Below, one piece after another: positions 48,400-58,188 of a stretch of 64,000 bases of DNA. This DNA comes from Aristophania vespae (GTDB lineage Bacteria > Pseudomonadota > Alphaproteobacteria > Acetobacterales > Acetobacteraceae), in contig NZ_CP047652.1 of NCBI RefSeq assembly GCF_009906835.1, positions 1,860,001 to 1,924,000 on the forward strand. The letters run 5' to 3'. The notes under the pieces are model-generated. The model was not told where the DNA came from, did not search any database, and saw only the letters and a list, made by a program, of their open reading frames with translations. The position numbers and the translations under genes are program-made. Position 1 is the stretch's first letter; each line of letters starts with the position of its first letter.

Positions 48400-48906
48400 A
48401 TGAGTTATCAAGGCCGCGGACGCAAGAGGGCAAATTCTGCACAGTCAGGGTTTACACCCCCCAAACGATCTTATGGTGTGAGATCTATCGGGTCTTATGT
48501 GCCTAATTTAACGCGCCCGGCTTTTCAGAAAAAATCTCCCTTATTTACGCGACTGGTTCTTGATTGGGAGCAGTTTGTTGGAAAAACACTTTTCCAAATT
48601 AGCACACCTAAACGATTACATAATAATGTTCTTACAGTATCTTGCTATGGTCCGCAGGCTATTGAACTGCAATATAATGCTGTGCAAATTCTTGGCCGTA
48701 TTAACGTCGCATGCGGCTTAAGGGACACCCAAAAACTAGTCCAACTAAAAATTGTTCAGGATAGGACTCTTTACCAGCCAATTAAAAAGCGAGTTCATCG
48801 CCCTATAGAGCCGCAGCCTGTGCCGGACGTTGCTGAAGGTTCTTTGCGTGAAGCATTAGAGCGTTTGGGCGGGCATATAAAAGCCCGGACCAAACGTTCT
48901 TATTAA
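48400..48906 (+). CDS. DUF721 / DciA-family protein
   Basis: A 168-residue protein with a basic N-terminus and a DUF721 domain (about 50-115: LVLDWEQFVGKTLFQISTP, LTVSCYGPQAIELQYNAVQI). The family includes DciA, which helps load the replicative helicase DnaB in bacteria without DnaC. ATG 48400 has AAAGG 6 bp upstream; a GTG two codons earlier is less likely. mutY next to DUF721 is a frequent arrangement in alphaproteobacteria. Confidence 0.85.
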   Translation: MSYQGRGRKRANSAQSGFTPPKRSYGVRSIGSYVPNLTRPAFQKKSPLFTRLVLDWEQFVGKTLFQISTPKRLHNNVLTVSCYGPQAIELQYNAVQILGRINVACGLRDTQKLVQLKIVQDRTLYQPIKKRVHRPIEPQPVPDVAEGSLREALERLGGHIKARTKRSY

Positions 48907-48933
48907 TTATTTTACCTAACTGTTAAAGCTAAT

Positions 48934-48949
48934 CGTTTCACGTGAAACA
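48934..48949. promoter_or_regulatory. parS site 2 (intergenic)
   Basis: CGTTTCACGTGAAACA has the full GTTTCACGTGAAAC core and one mismatch from the consensus. It lies between the convergent DUF721 and serB genes, about 14 kb from site 1. It confirms that this is an origin-proximal part of the chromosome. Confidence 0.92.
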
Positions 48950-48957
48950 AAAAAATA

Positions 48958-49851
48958 TCAGGCTTCTATAAATGACGAAGCAGGGTAACCCTGGGCAAAG
49001 AGATGAGCACGCAGTGTTGCAAAATTAACCTGCTGAGCAATTTCTTTCCGTACAACCGGTTTGGCATGGAAAGCCAAACCTAAACCAGCCTCTTTCAGCA
49101 TGGGAATATCATTTGAGCCATCTCCCGTTGTGAGGCTGGCTTTTAATTTGATACCACGCTCTTCGCAAAGCCTGTCTAAATGTTCGCGTTTTGATTCTGG
49201 CCCTAAAATATCACCTATCAAATTGCCGGTTATTTTACCGTCTTTGATTTCTAATTCATTGCCATAATTTTCATCAAAACCACAGCGTTCTGCAATGCGT
49301 TTTGTGTACCAGCTAAACCCGCCAGAAATTAAAGCTGTACGGGCACCATTTGCTTTCATTGTCTGCACAAGCTCGATAGCGCCAGCATTAAGTGTCAAAT
49401 TCTGATAAACATCTTCCAAAGCCTTTTCAGGCATGTTTTTTAAAAAAGCTGTGCGTTCTCTCAAAGATGTTGCAAAATCTATCTCGCCATTCATGGCAGC
49501 TTTTGTCACTTGAGCAATTTTGTCACCGAGCCCAAGTAAGGTAGCAAGATCATCCAATGTTTCTCCGGTCAGAATCGTGCTGTCCATATCAGCAATCAGA
49601 ACAGCTTTTCGGCGACCTCTATTTTTCGTTATGATCGTATCGACTTTATAGGGAGCCAATGTCGCCCGAATGGTTTCTATTGAAGCAGCTCCTTTTTCAG
49701 AAAGCGAAAAAGGGATATCAACTGCCTCTTTTTCAGAAAGAGTGACAGGGGCTGCCCCTTTGACAAGGTTGCGCGCGATATCAATAGCTTCTGCTGGAAG
49801 GGAATGATGGCGGCGATCAATAATTAGCGTCAAAACATTAGGAAAAGACAC
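48958..49851 (-). CDS. serB: Phosphoserine phosphatase
   Basis: A 297-residue HAD-family enzyme for the last step of serine synthesis. Motif I is LIADMDSTILTGETLDDLA, motif II is ALISGGFSWYTKRIAE, and the Mg-binding TTGDGSNDIPMLKEAGLGLA is motif IV. The N-terminal region of about 90 residues is of the ACT-like type seen in longer SerB proteins. Divergent from miaA. Confidence 0.95.
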   Translation of the reverse strand: MSFPNVLTLIIDRRHHSLPAEAIDIARNLVKGAAPVTLSEKEAVDIPFSLSEKGAASIETIRATLAPYKVDTIITKNRGRRKAVLIADMDSTILTGETLDDLATLLGLGDKIAQVTKAAMNGEIDFATSLRERTAFLKNMPEKALEDVYQNLTLNAGAIELVQTMKANGARTALISGGFSWYTKRIAERCGFDENYGNELEIKDGKITGNLIGDILGPESKREHLDRLCEERGIKLKASLTTGDGSNDIPMLKEAGLGLAFHAKPVVRKEIAQQVNFATLRAHLFAQGYPASSFIEA

Positions 49852-49896
49852 AGTGACTCTCGCTTATAGGCTAAAAATTATGGCAATAAATAAAGC

Positions 49897-50868
49897 ATGA
49901 TTGCTTCAAATATCGCCCTTATTGTGGCTGGACCAACCTGCTCGGGCAAGTCTGCATTAGCTTTGCGTTTGGCGCAACGTTTTGCGGGATCAATTATTAA
50001 TGCGGATTCTATGCAGGTTTATCGTGATCTGCGCATTATAACGGCACGTCCTAATGATGAAGATCTTGGCCTTGTACCCCATAAACTTTATGGCGTGCTA
50101 GATGGTCATCAAACAGGAAGTGTAGCCTGGTGGCAGAAAGAAGCACTTGCAGCGCTCAAAGCCTGTCAGTCTGAAAATAGACTCCCTATTTTCTGTGGTG
50201 GGACGGGTATGTATTTGCGGTCTATCATAGAAGGATTGGTGGAAATCCCACCCCCTGGGCCTCAGGCACGAGAAGAGGCACGCTCTTTGTTGGAGTCTTT
50301 AGGGCCAGAGGGTCTTCATGCACGACTGTTAGAGCAGGACCCCGAAACAGCATCGCGTCTGCACATAACAGATTCCCAACGCCTGGCGCGCGCGTGGGAA
50401 GTTTTGAGAGGAACGGGGAAAGGTTTAAGTGCTTGGCAAAAAGAGCCGCAGCTTCCTCCGACAAATTATCGCTTTATTTCTGTGCGACTTGACCCCGATA
50501 GAACTCAGTTACGCCAAGCCATCGCTGAACGTTTTGCGGCAATGTTAAAAGCTGGTGCTCTGGAAGAAATAAAAGCGCTTTTGGAAAAAAATCTTTCTTC
50601 TTCACGGCCTATTATGCGTGCTCATGGTGTGCCCGAACTTATAGCTGTGGCTAAGGGCGAACTTTCTTTAGCGGAAGCCGAAGAAAAAGCTATAACGGCA
50701 ACAAGGCAATATACACGCCGTCAGGCCACGTGGTTTCGTCATCATGCTTTGGGAAAAGATGAGGATAATATAATTTCATTTCAAAGATTTGGGGATAATG
50801 AGAAATTTTCGGAAAGTGAATTTCTAAAAATAGAAAATTTTATAACTCAAAGAATTGACAACCATTAG
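49897..50868 (+). CDS. miaA: tRNA dimethylallyltransferase
   Basis: A 323-residue enzyme that adds an isopentenyl group to A37 of tRNAs reading UNN codons. The P-loop IVAGPTCSGKSALALRL, then NADSMQVYRDLRIITARP, CGGTGMYLRSIIEGL and the C-terminal TRQYTRRQATWFRHH are diagnostic. Normal length. ilvB follows after about 55 bp. Confidence 0.96.
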   Translation: MIASNIALIVAGPTCSGKSALALRLAQRFAGSIINADSMQVYRDLRIITARPNDEDLGLVPHKLYGVLDGHQTGSVAWWQKEALAALKACQSENRLPIFCGGTGMYLRSIIEGLVEIPPPGPQAREEARSLLESLGPEGLHARLLEQDPETASRLHITDSQRLARAWEVLRGTGKGLSAWQKEPQLPPTNYRFISVRLDPDRTQLRQAIAERFAAMLKAGALEEIKALLEKNLSSSRPIMRAHGVPELIAVAKGELSLAEAEEKAITATRQYTRRQATWFRHHALGKDEDNIISFQRFGDNEKFSESEFLKIENFITQRIDNH

Positions 50869-50922
50869 GTAAGTTTTTACGTTATTTTTGATTTTGCAAT
50901 TTAATTTAGAGAGGAATCGCTC

Positions 50923-52709
50923 ATGTCCCCTCATGATCATTCAGAAGCATCCGCTCAGACCCTCAATGGGGCTGAGGTACTTCTGCGCATTCTTGAGGAA
51001 GAAGGGGTGGATGTCATTTTCGGATATCCTGGTGGAGCGGTTCTTCCTATTTATGATGCGTTATTTAAACAAAATACCATTCGCCATATTTTAGTACGGC
51101 ATGAACAGGCTGCTGTACATGCTGCCGAGGCCTATGCTCGCTCAACGGGCAAAGTTGGTGTTGTTCTGGTTACGTCAGGTCCTGGTGGAACAAATACAGT
51201 CACAGGCTTGATGGATGCAAAAATGGATTCTGTTCCTGTTGTGTGTTTGTCGGGGCAGGTGCCAGTTCCTCTTTTGGGCAAAGACGCTTTTCAGGAAGCT
51301 GATATTGTTGCCATTACAGCGCCGATCACAAAGAAAAGCACCATTGTCAAAACTCCAGACTCTCTGGCTTCTATTGTAAGAGACGCTTTTAAGACGGCTC
51401 GTTCAGGGCGTCCTGGTCCTGTGCTGGTTGATCTGCCTAAAAATATTACAACCTCTCCAGCGCCCCTGCCTCCTATTTCTGCAAAACAACCCGCAGAGGC
51501 GCCACAAAAAACAATTTCCAGCAAGTCTATTTCAGACGCTATTGCTGCGCTTGAAACTGCACGTCGCCCCTTTTCTATATTGGAGGGGGGTTAGTAAATG
51601 CTGGAGACGAAGCTGTTTCTCTTTTTAGAGAGCTGGCAGCGAAAACGGGCTTTCCTGTTACGTCTACTTTAATGGCTCTGGGTGCTTTTCCGGCGTCGCA
51701 TGCTCAATCTCTAGGTATGATTGGTATGCATGGGGCTGTTGAAGCAAATATGGCAGCGCATGAATGTGATGTTCTGATTGCATTAGGCGCTCGTTTTGAT
51801 GACCGTGTTACAGGGCGTGTTGATGCCTTTTCTCCCCACTCTTTTAAAATTCAGGCAGATATTGATCCGCGTGAATTTGGAAAGATTATTCCTGTAAATG
51901 TGACCCTTGAGGGTGATTTAACGGAAACATTAAGGTTATTGTTGCAATCATGGGGTGACAGATCAGCGCCTGACTTAAAAACATGGTGGGACAAGATTGA
52001 AAACTGGCGCGATGTTAAAGGTTTTTCCTTTGAACAAAGCCACGAACCGCATGCTGCGATCAAGCCACAATATGCGATCAGACGCCTTCATCAATTAAGC
52101 CAGGAACGAGGGAAAGAGACTTACGTCACAACCGAAGTAGGACAGCATCAGATGTGGGCTGCCCAACATTTTGGTTTTGAAAAGCCAGCCCATTGGTTGA
52201 CATCAGGTGGGTTAGGAACAATGGGTTACGGGCTGCCTGCGACAGTAGGCGTGCAAATTGCCCATCCTGATGCTTTGGTTATCGACATTGCGGGAGAAGC
52301 CTCTACGCTCATGAATATCCAGGAGCTGGGGACGATTGTGCAATATCGCTTGCCGGTCAAAATTTTCATTCTCAATAATCATTATATGGGAATGGTACGG
52401 CAATGGCAGGAGCTTTTACATGGCTCCCGTTATTCGCAGTCTTATAGTGAATCCTTGCCTGATTTTGTCAGACTGGCTGAGTCTTTTGGCCTAAAAGGTT
52501 TACGAGCTCGCCATGTGGGTGAGCTTGATAAAGTTATTACTGAGATGTTGGCTTATGATGGGCCCGTCTTGGCTGATATTTGTGTTGCTGAAGAAGAGAA
52601 TTGTTATCCAATGATTCCTTCTGGAGCTGCACATAACCAGATGCTCCTTGGCCCGGATCGCGTTTATGGCGGTGCCGAGCTAACGGAAGAGGGGAAGCAC
52701 CTCGTTTAA
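50923..52709 (+). pseudogene. ilvB: Acetolactate synthase large subunit, frameshifted by one base
   Basis: ThDP enzyme of about 595 residues for branched-chain amino acid synthesis. FGYPGGAVLPIYDAL with the catalytic Glu in VRHEQAAVHAAEAYA, and LSGQVPVPLLGKDAFQEAD, are in the first frame. ALGARFDDRVTGR, the ThDP motif IDIAGEASTLMNIQELGT and the C-terminal RHVGELDKVI region are in the second. The first frame ends at a TAG at about 51592. One extra base in the CCCCTTTT stretch 51567-51574 gives the expected Y-I-G-G-G-L-V-N-A. As ilvC next door is intact, a missed base is likely. In ThDP enzymes the cofactor motif is GDGS or GDAS; here it is GEAS. No small-subunit gene lies between it and ilvC. 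Confidence 0.9.
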
Positions 52710-52749
52710 GGCATAATCATTTAAAATTTTCGAGATGTTAAAGTCATAA

Positions 52750-53784
<1,035 letters not shown>

Positions 53785-53792
53785 GTAATTTA

Positions 53793-53834
53793 AAAAAGTC
53801 TTCCTCTTTTAATAATAGAGGAAGGCTTTTTTTA
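53793..53834 (+). terminator. Terminator after ilvC
   Basis: AAAAAAGTCTTCCTCT, a 9-nt AT loop, then AGAGGAAGGCTTTTTTT, 9 bp after the ilvC stop. Intrinsic terminator of the ilvB-ilvC unit. Confidence 0.93.
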
Positions 53835-53879
53835 AATAATAAGTTACAAATATATAAAACTTAAGAAAATGCTTGCATA

Positions 53880-53966
53880 AAGGAAAGAAGGGCGTTAACA
53901 AGCATCCCTTCCTTGGCCCTGGGGCATGCAAGCCCCGCAGGCCGTCTACTGGTTTGGGGGTACGTG
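53880..53966 (+). promoter_or_regulatory. GC-rich structured leader of speD
   Basis: In an otherwise AT-rich gap this 87-bp stretch is GC-rich and can fold: GGGGC-ATGCAA-GCCCC (about 53921-53936) nests inside GGCC...GGCC, and AAGGAAAGAAGGG faces CCCTTCCTT upstream of it. It ends just before the speD start. It may be a regulatory leader. I cannot match it to a known riboswitch class. Confidence 0.4.
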
Positions 53967-54446
53967 ATGAACGCACTTGCTCAACTGGGGATGGTATCGG
54001 GTTTCCCGAGAGATATCCAGAATATTGACGCAGTCCACGCAGATGAAGAGCGTAAGGACTATTTTATCACTCGCGACGGCGAAAGCTTTGCGGGTAATCA
54101 TCTTCTTGTAGATTTTTGGGACTCCAAAAATCTTGATAATCCCAAAAGGATTGATGAAACTTTGCGACGGGCGGCTGAGGCAGCCGGGGCAACTATCCTG
54201 CATAGCCATTTCCATCATTTTACACCAAATGGTGGTGTATCTGGTGTGCTCGTACTGGCAGAAAGCCACATTTCAATTCATACATGGCCAGAACGTCATT
54301 ATGCTGCGGTTGACGTTTTTATGTGTGGCGCCTGCGATCCGAATTTAACCATTCCTGTTATGCAGGAACTGTTTCAGGCAAAACGTGTTGAGGTTGATGC
54401 CCTAAGGCGCGGTCGCGTAGCCCAGAATGCGCGAAAACTAGGCTAA
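53967..54446 (+). CDS. speD: S-adenosylmethionine decarboxylase proenzyme
   Basis: A 159-residue pyruvoyl enzyme of the prokaryotic class that makes decarboxylated SAM for spermidine. The self-cleavage site is the Glu-Ser in LAESHISIHTWPE, giving the pyruvoyl group; GNHLLVDFWDSKN, HSHFHHF and VDVFMCGACDP complete the site. I start at ATG 53967, since the extra upstream codons from 53913 run through the structured leader. speE follows. Confidence 0.93.
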   Translation: MNALAQLGMVSGFPRDIQNIDAVHADEERKDYFITRDGESFAGNHLLVDFWDSKNLDNPKRIDETLRRAAEAAGATILHSHFHHFTPNGGVSGVLVLAESHISIHTWPERHYAAVDVFMCGACDPNLTIPVMQELFQAKRVEVDALRRGRVAQNARKLG

Positions 54447-54555
54447 GTTTAACGCGTATATATTGTTTATACAGGTCAGAATTCCGCTAACATATTTACG
54501 TTAGTCAGGTTTTCTGGCCTGTTATTTTATGGCGGATGGAAGAAGAAATAAGATT

Positions 54556-55428
54556 ATGGCTGATATTTGGCTCAATGAGACTCTTTACCCAGATTGGGGA
54601 CAACGCTTTCAGGTTGAGCGTGAACTGGCTCATGTGAAATCACCTTTCCAGGATATTGTTGTCTTTGAAAGTACAAGCCATGGTCGTGTCTTAGTGCTTG
54701 ATGGTGTTATACAAATCACAGAGCGTGATGAATTTATCTATCAGGAAATGTTGGCACATGTCCCACTTCTGACTCACCCAAAGGCAGAACGTGTCCTGAT
54801 TATCGGGGCTGGTGATGGTGGTGTGTTACGGCGTGTTTTACAGCACAAAACTGTCAAAAAAGCTGTCATGGTCGAAATTGATGGGGATGTGATTGAATTA
54901 TCTAAAAAATATCTCCCAGCCATAGCTGGTGACGCCTGGAATGATGATCGTGCTGAAGTGATTGTCGGTGACGGGATAGATTATGTTGCGAAAGCAAATG
55001 ATGGATCTTTTGATGTTATTATCGTTGATAGCACTGATCCTATTGGCGTTGGCGAAGTTCTCTTTACAGATGAATTTTATAAAAATTGTGCCCGTATACT
55101 CTCTGATGAAGGTGTCATAGTTAATCAATGCGGGGTGCCTTTTATGCAGGCAGATGAGCTTAGGGAAACAAGCCTCCGACGTGCTAAATTTTTCCCACAT
55201 GTAACGGCTTATGTAGCGGCTGTTCCGACCTATGTTGGTGGGTTTATGACGCTCGGGATGGCTAAAAAAGGCAGCAAACCAGAGGAACTTACGGTAGAGA
55301 ATATTCAGAAACGCGCTCAGCTAGCTGGTATTAATGGGCAGTGTCGTTACTGGACAGCGCAGGTTCATTGGAGCGCCTTTCAACTACCACCTTATATTGC
55401 TGAGCATCTTCCGGTTTCTCAGGGCTAA
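54556..55428 (+). CDS. speE: Spermidine synthase
   Basis: A 290-residue aminopropyltransferase that joins decarboxylated SAM to putrescine. DVIELSKKYLP, LIIGAGDGGVLRRVL, the catalytic Asp in IIVDSTDPIGVGEVLF and the N-terminal YQEMLAHVPLL are typical. I prefer ATG 54556 (MADIWLNETLYPDWG), where family similarity begins; ATG 54529 adds nine residues. It forms a pathway unit with speD. Confidence 0.95.
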   Translation: MADIWLNETLYPDWGQRFQVERELAHVKSPFQDIVVFESTSHGRVLVLDGVIQITERDEFIYQEMLAHVPLLTHPKAERVLIIGAGDGGVLRRVLQHKTVKKAVMVEIDGDVIELSKKYLPAIAGDAWNDDRAEVIVGDGIDYVAKANDGSFDVIIVDSTDPIGVGEVLFTDEFYKNCARILSDEGVIVNQCGVPFMQADELRETSLRRAKFFPHVTAYVAAVPTYVGGFMTLGMAKKGSKPEELTVENIQKRAQLAGINGQCRYWTAQVHWSAFQLPPYIAEHLPVSQG

Positions 55429-55453
55429 TCTTTAATAAAGAGGTTATATTATT

Positions 55454-56290
55454 ATGCGCCGCATGACTGTTGCTGACATTCGAAAAATGAAGGCTGAGAA
55501 GAAGCCGATCGCTATGATAACGGCTTATGATTATTCTTCTGCCCTGATAGCTGAAAAAGCTGGGGTTCCCATGTTATTAGTGGGTGATTCACTAGCAATG
55601 GTTATGCACGGCCATGAAACAACGCTCCCGGTAAGCGTAGAGAGCATGATTTTGCATGCTCAAATGGTCATGAGAGGGAGCAAACAGGCTCTCATTGTTG
55701 TTGATATGCCTTTTCTGAGTTATGCGACAGAACAGGATGCGGTTCATGCAGCGCGTCGCATTATGCAGGAGGGAGGAGGACACGCCCTGAAATTAGAGGG
55801 CGGTGTAGAAGTTGTCCCCATGATCCGGCGTCTGACAGAAATGGGTGTGCCTGTTATGGGGCATCTTGGCTTAACCCCACAATCACAACATCAAATTGGC
55901 CTGCGTGTTCAGGCACGTGATGAACAGGCGGCCCGTAAATTGGTTGAAGATGCTCTAACGCTTGAAAAAGCAGGTGCCTTTGCCATTGTCATGGAGGTTG
56001 TTCCCGCCGAACTTGCTGCCCTGATTGCGCGCCTTGTCTCTATTCCTATTATTGGTATTGGAGCTGGGGCAGGATGCGATGGGCAGGTCCAGGTGTGGCA
56101 TGATGTGCTCGGTATTTTTGATGGTAAATCGCCTCGTCATGCAAAACGTTTTGCTGAAATCGGTGAAATGATGACAAAAGCTGTTGCTCATTATGTCAGT
56201 GATGTTGAAAATAAATCTTTCCCTACCTCTGCTCAAAGTGCCACAATGAATGCAGAAATTTTAGCAGAAATTGAAAGAGATTATCGCTGA
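55454..56290 (+). CDS. panB: 3-methyl-2-oxobutanoate hydroxymethyltransferase
   Basis: A 278-residue TIM-barrel enzyme for the first committed step of pantothenate synthesis, using an intermediate of valine synthesis. AMITAYDYSSALIAEKAGV, LLVGDSLAMVMHGHETTLPV, GHLGLTPQSQHQIG and IGIGAGAGCDGQVQVWHD are signatures. It lies 25 bp after speE, so it may share that transcript. Confidence 0.96.
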   Translation: MRRMTVADIRKMKAEKKPIAMITAYDYSSALIAEKAGVPMLLVGDSLAMVMHGHETTLPVSVESMILHAQMVMRGSKQALIVVDMPFLSYATEQDAVHAARRIMQEGGGHALKLEGGVEVVPMIRRLTEMGVPVMGHLGLTPQSQHQIGLRVQARDEQAARKLVEDALTLEKAGAFAIVMEVVPAELAALIARLVSIPIIGIGAGAGCDGQVQVWHDVLGIFDGKSPRHAKRFAEIGEMMTKAVAHYVSDVENKSFPTSAQSATMNAEILAEIERDYR

Positions 56291-56400
56291 TAAAACCAGG
56301 CGTTATCTTCCTTTTGAAGTGATGAAATTTTATTCTTTTCAACGACAGAGAAAATAGATTGTCAGTCATAAATTAAGCTGGCAATGTATCACGAATCGTT

Positions 56401-56562
56401 ACGGGAGAGATCAGTTTTAGCCTAGGCTGAGACTGACGCCGAAGGAGCAACCGCCCCGGAAACTCTCAGGCAGAAGAACCATAGCGATTTTACATTCTGG
56501 AGAGTGGTGCCTTAAGCACCCGCCGACGGGATAATGATCTCAGGCTGAAGGACAGAAGGGGC
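56401..56562 (+). ncRNA. Tandem glycine riboswitch
   Basis: Two adjacent aptamers. The first has GGGAGAG, GCCGAAGGAGCAAC and AACTCTCAGGCAGAAGAACC (56403-56480). The second has CTGGAGAG, CCGCCGACGGGATAAT and GATCTCAGGCTGAAGGACAGA (56498-56557). This matches the known glycine riboswitch pattern. It sits just upstream of gcvT and should switch on the cleavage genes when glycine is abundant. Confidence 0.95.
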
Positions 56563-56633
56563 CTTGCGACAATGTAATCACACATTGGAGCATTAGGTTA
56601 TAGTTTGTTCCTTCTGCCGAGGCCAATTTGCCG

Positions 56634-57767
56634 ATGACTGAGTCTCTTCTCCATACTCCTCTTTATAATTTACATATCTCGCTCGGCGCTAAAATGGTGC
56701 CTTTTGCTGGATATGCCATGCCCGTTCAATATCCCAAAGGGGTTATGGAGGAGCATAAACATACACGCCAAAAAGCGGGGCTTTTTGATGTTTCCCATAT
56801 GGGGCAGTTACGTCTGAAAGCTAAATCAGGCAGCGTAGAGGCCGCTTTAAGCGCTTTTGAAACGCTTGTGCCTATGGATTTTTGCGGTTTGGCTGAAAAT
56901 CGTCAACGTTATGCTCTTTTAACGAATGAGCAAGGCGGCATACGTGATGATCTTATGGTTGCCCGCCAAAAAGATGATTTATTCATTGTTGTTAATGCCG
57001 CCTGTAAAGAAGCTGATGCAACTTATATTGAAAAAGCATTGATAGATGAATGTATCATTGAGCGGCAGTTTGATCGTGCATTATTGGCTTTACAAGGGCC
57101 AAAAGCCGTCGAGGTTATAAGTCAGTTTTTTCCAGAAGCCGCTTCAATGCGCTTTATGGATTGCATAATGACACGTTATGAAGGCCAGGACATTACTTTA
57201 TCCCGCTCTGGTTATACGGGTGAAGATGGCTACGAAATTGGCCTTCCTGCTGAAATTGCCGAAAGTTTTGCAAAAGCTTTATTGTCTCACCCAGATGTGG
57301 AGCCTATCGGGCTTGGTGCGCGTGATTCATTACGTCTGGAAGCTGGTTTGTGTCTTTATGGTAACGATATTGATAGCACCACAACACCTATCGAAGCGTC
57401 TTTAATTTGGGCTATTCAAAAAGCGCGCCGCCCTGGAGGTGCACGTGAAAATGGTTATCCTGGAGCTGAAATCATTTCGAAACAAATACAAAATGGCACC
57501 AAGCGTGTTCGTGTAGGGCTTCAGCCTGAAGGGCGGGCGCCTGTTCGTGCTGGAGTTGAGTTATTTGCTGATGAGACTGCACAGGAAAAAATAGGGATTG
57601 TCACTTCTGGTGGCTTTGGTCCAACCTTTGGTGGTCCTGTGGCTATGGGCTATGTCCAGGCACCCTTGTCTGAAGTGAATACGCAGCTATTTGCTTCTTT
57701 GCGTGGGAAAATCGTGCCGGTCACTGTACATGTACTGCCTTTCATTCCCGCTGGTTTTAAACGTTAA
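56634..57767 (+). CDS. gcvT: Glycine cleavage system T protein (aminomethyltransferase)
   Basis: A 377-residue folate-dependent enzyme that takes the aminomethyl group from GcvH. MVPFAGYAMPVQYPKGVMEE, GLFDVSHMGQLRL, SRSGYTGEDGYEIGLP and ARDSLRLEAGLCLYGNDID are diagnostic. I start at ATG 56634 with GAGG about 11 bp upstream; a TTG at 56628 is possible. First gene of gcvT-gcvH-gcvP. Confidence 0.96.
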   Translation: MTESLLHTPLYNLHISLGAKMVPFAGYAMPVQYPKGVMEEHKHTRQKAGLFDVSHMGQLRLKAKSGSVEAALSAFETLVPMDFCGLAENRQRYALLTNEQGGIRDDLMVARQKDDLFIVVNAACKEADATYIEKALIDECIIERQFDRALLALQGPKAVEVISQFFPEAASMRFMDCIMTRYEGQDITLSRSGYTGEDGYEIGLPAEIAESFAKALLSHPDVEPIGLGARDSLRLEAGLCLYGNDIDSTTTPIEASLIWAIQKARRPGGARENGYPGAEIISKQIQNGTKRVRVGLQPEGRAPVRAGVELFADETAQEKIGIVTSGGFGPTFGGPVAMGYVQAPLSEVNTQLFASLRGKIVPVTVHVLPFIPAGFKR

Positions 57768-57784
57768 TTAAAAAGGTATTTTTC

Positions 57785-58144
57785 ATGACAACACGTTATA
57801 CAAAGACTCACGAATGGGTTCGCCTTGAGGGTGATATTGCTACAGTTGGTATCACAGCTCACGCTGCTGACGAGCTTGGTGAACTCGTTTTTGCCGAGGG
57901 TAAAGATGAGGGCACAGAAGTTACGTCCGGCGATGCTGTGGCTGTTGTTGAGTCTGTTAAAGCCGCTTCAGATATTTATGCCCCAGTAGGTGGTATCATT
58001 AAAGAATTTAATACAAACCTGTCAGATGATCCAACTCTAATCAATAAAGACCCTGAAAATGAGGGCTGGATTATAAAACTTAAAGTTGCTGATTCAGAAG
58101 AGCTGGATGCACTGCTTTCGGCTGAGCAATACGCAGCCCTTTAA
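57785..58144 (+). CDS. gcvH: Glycine cleavage system H protein
   Basis: A 119-residue lipoyl carrier shuttling between P, T and L proteins. YTKTHEWVRLEGDIATVGIT is at the N-terminus, and VVESVKAASDIYAPVGG holds the lipoylated Lys. Full length, 17 bp after gcvT. Confidence 0.97.
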   Translation: MTTRYTKTHEWVRLEGDIATVGITAHAADELGELVFAEGKDEGTEVTSGDAVAVVESVKAASDIYAPVGGIIKEFNTNLSDDPTLINKDPENEGWIIKLKVADSEELDALLSAEQYAAL

Positions 58145-58188
58145 TTGTCAAAAGCCCCAATATTAATAATCTTAGCTGGTAGACTCAT

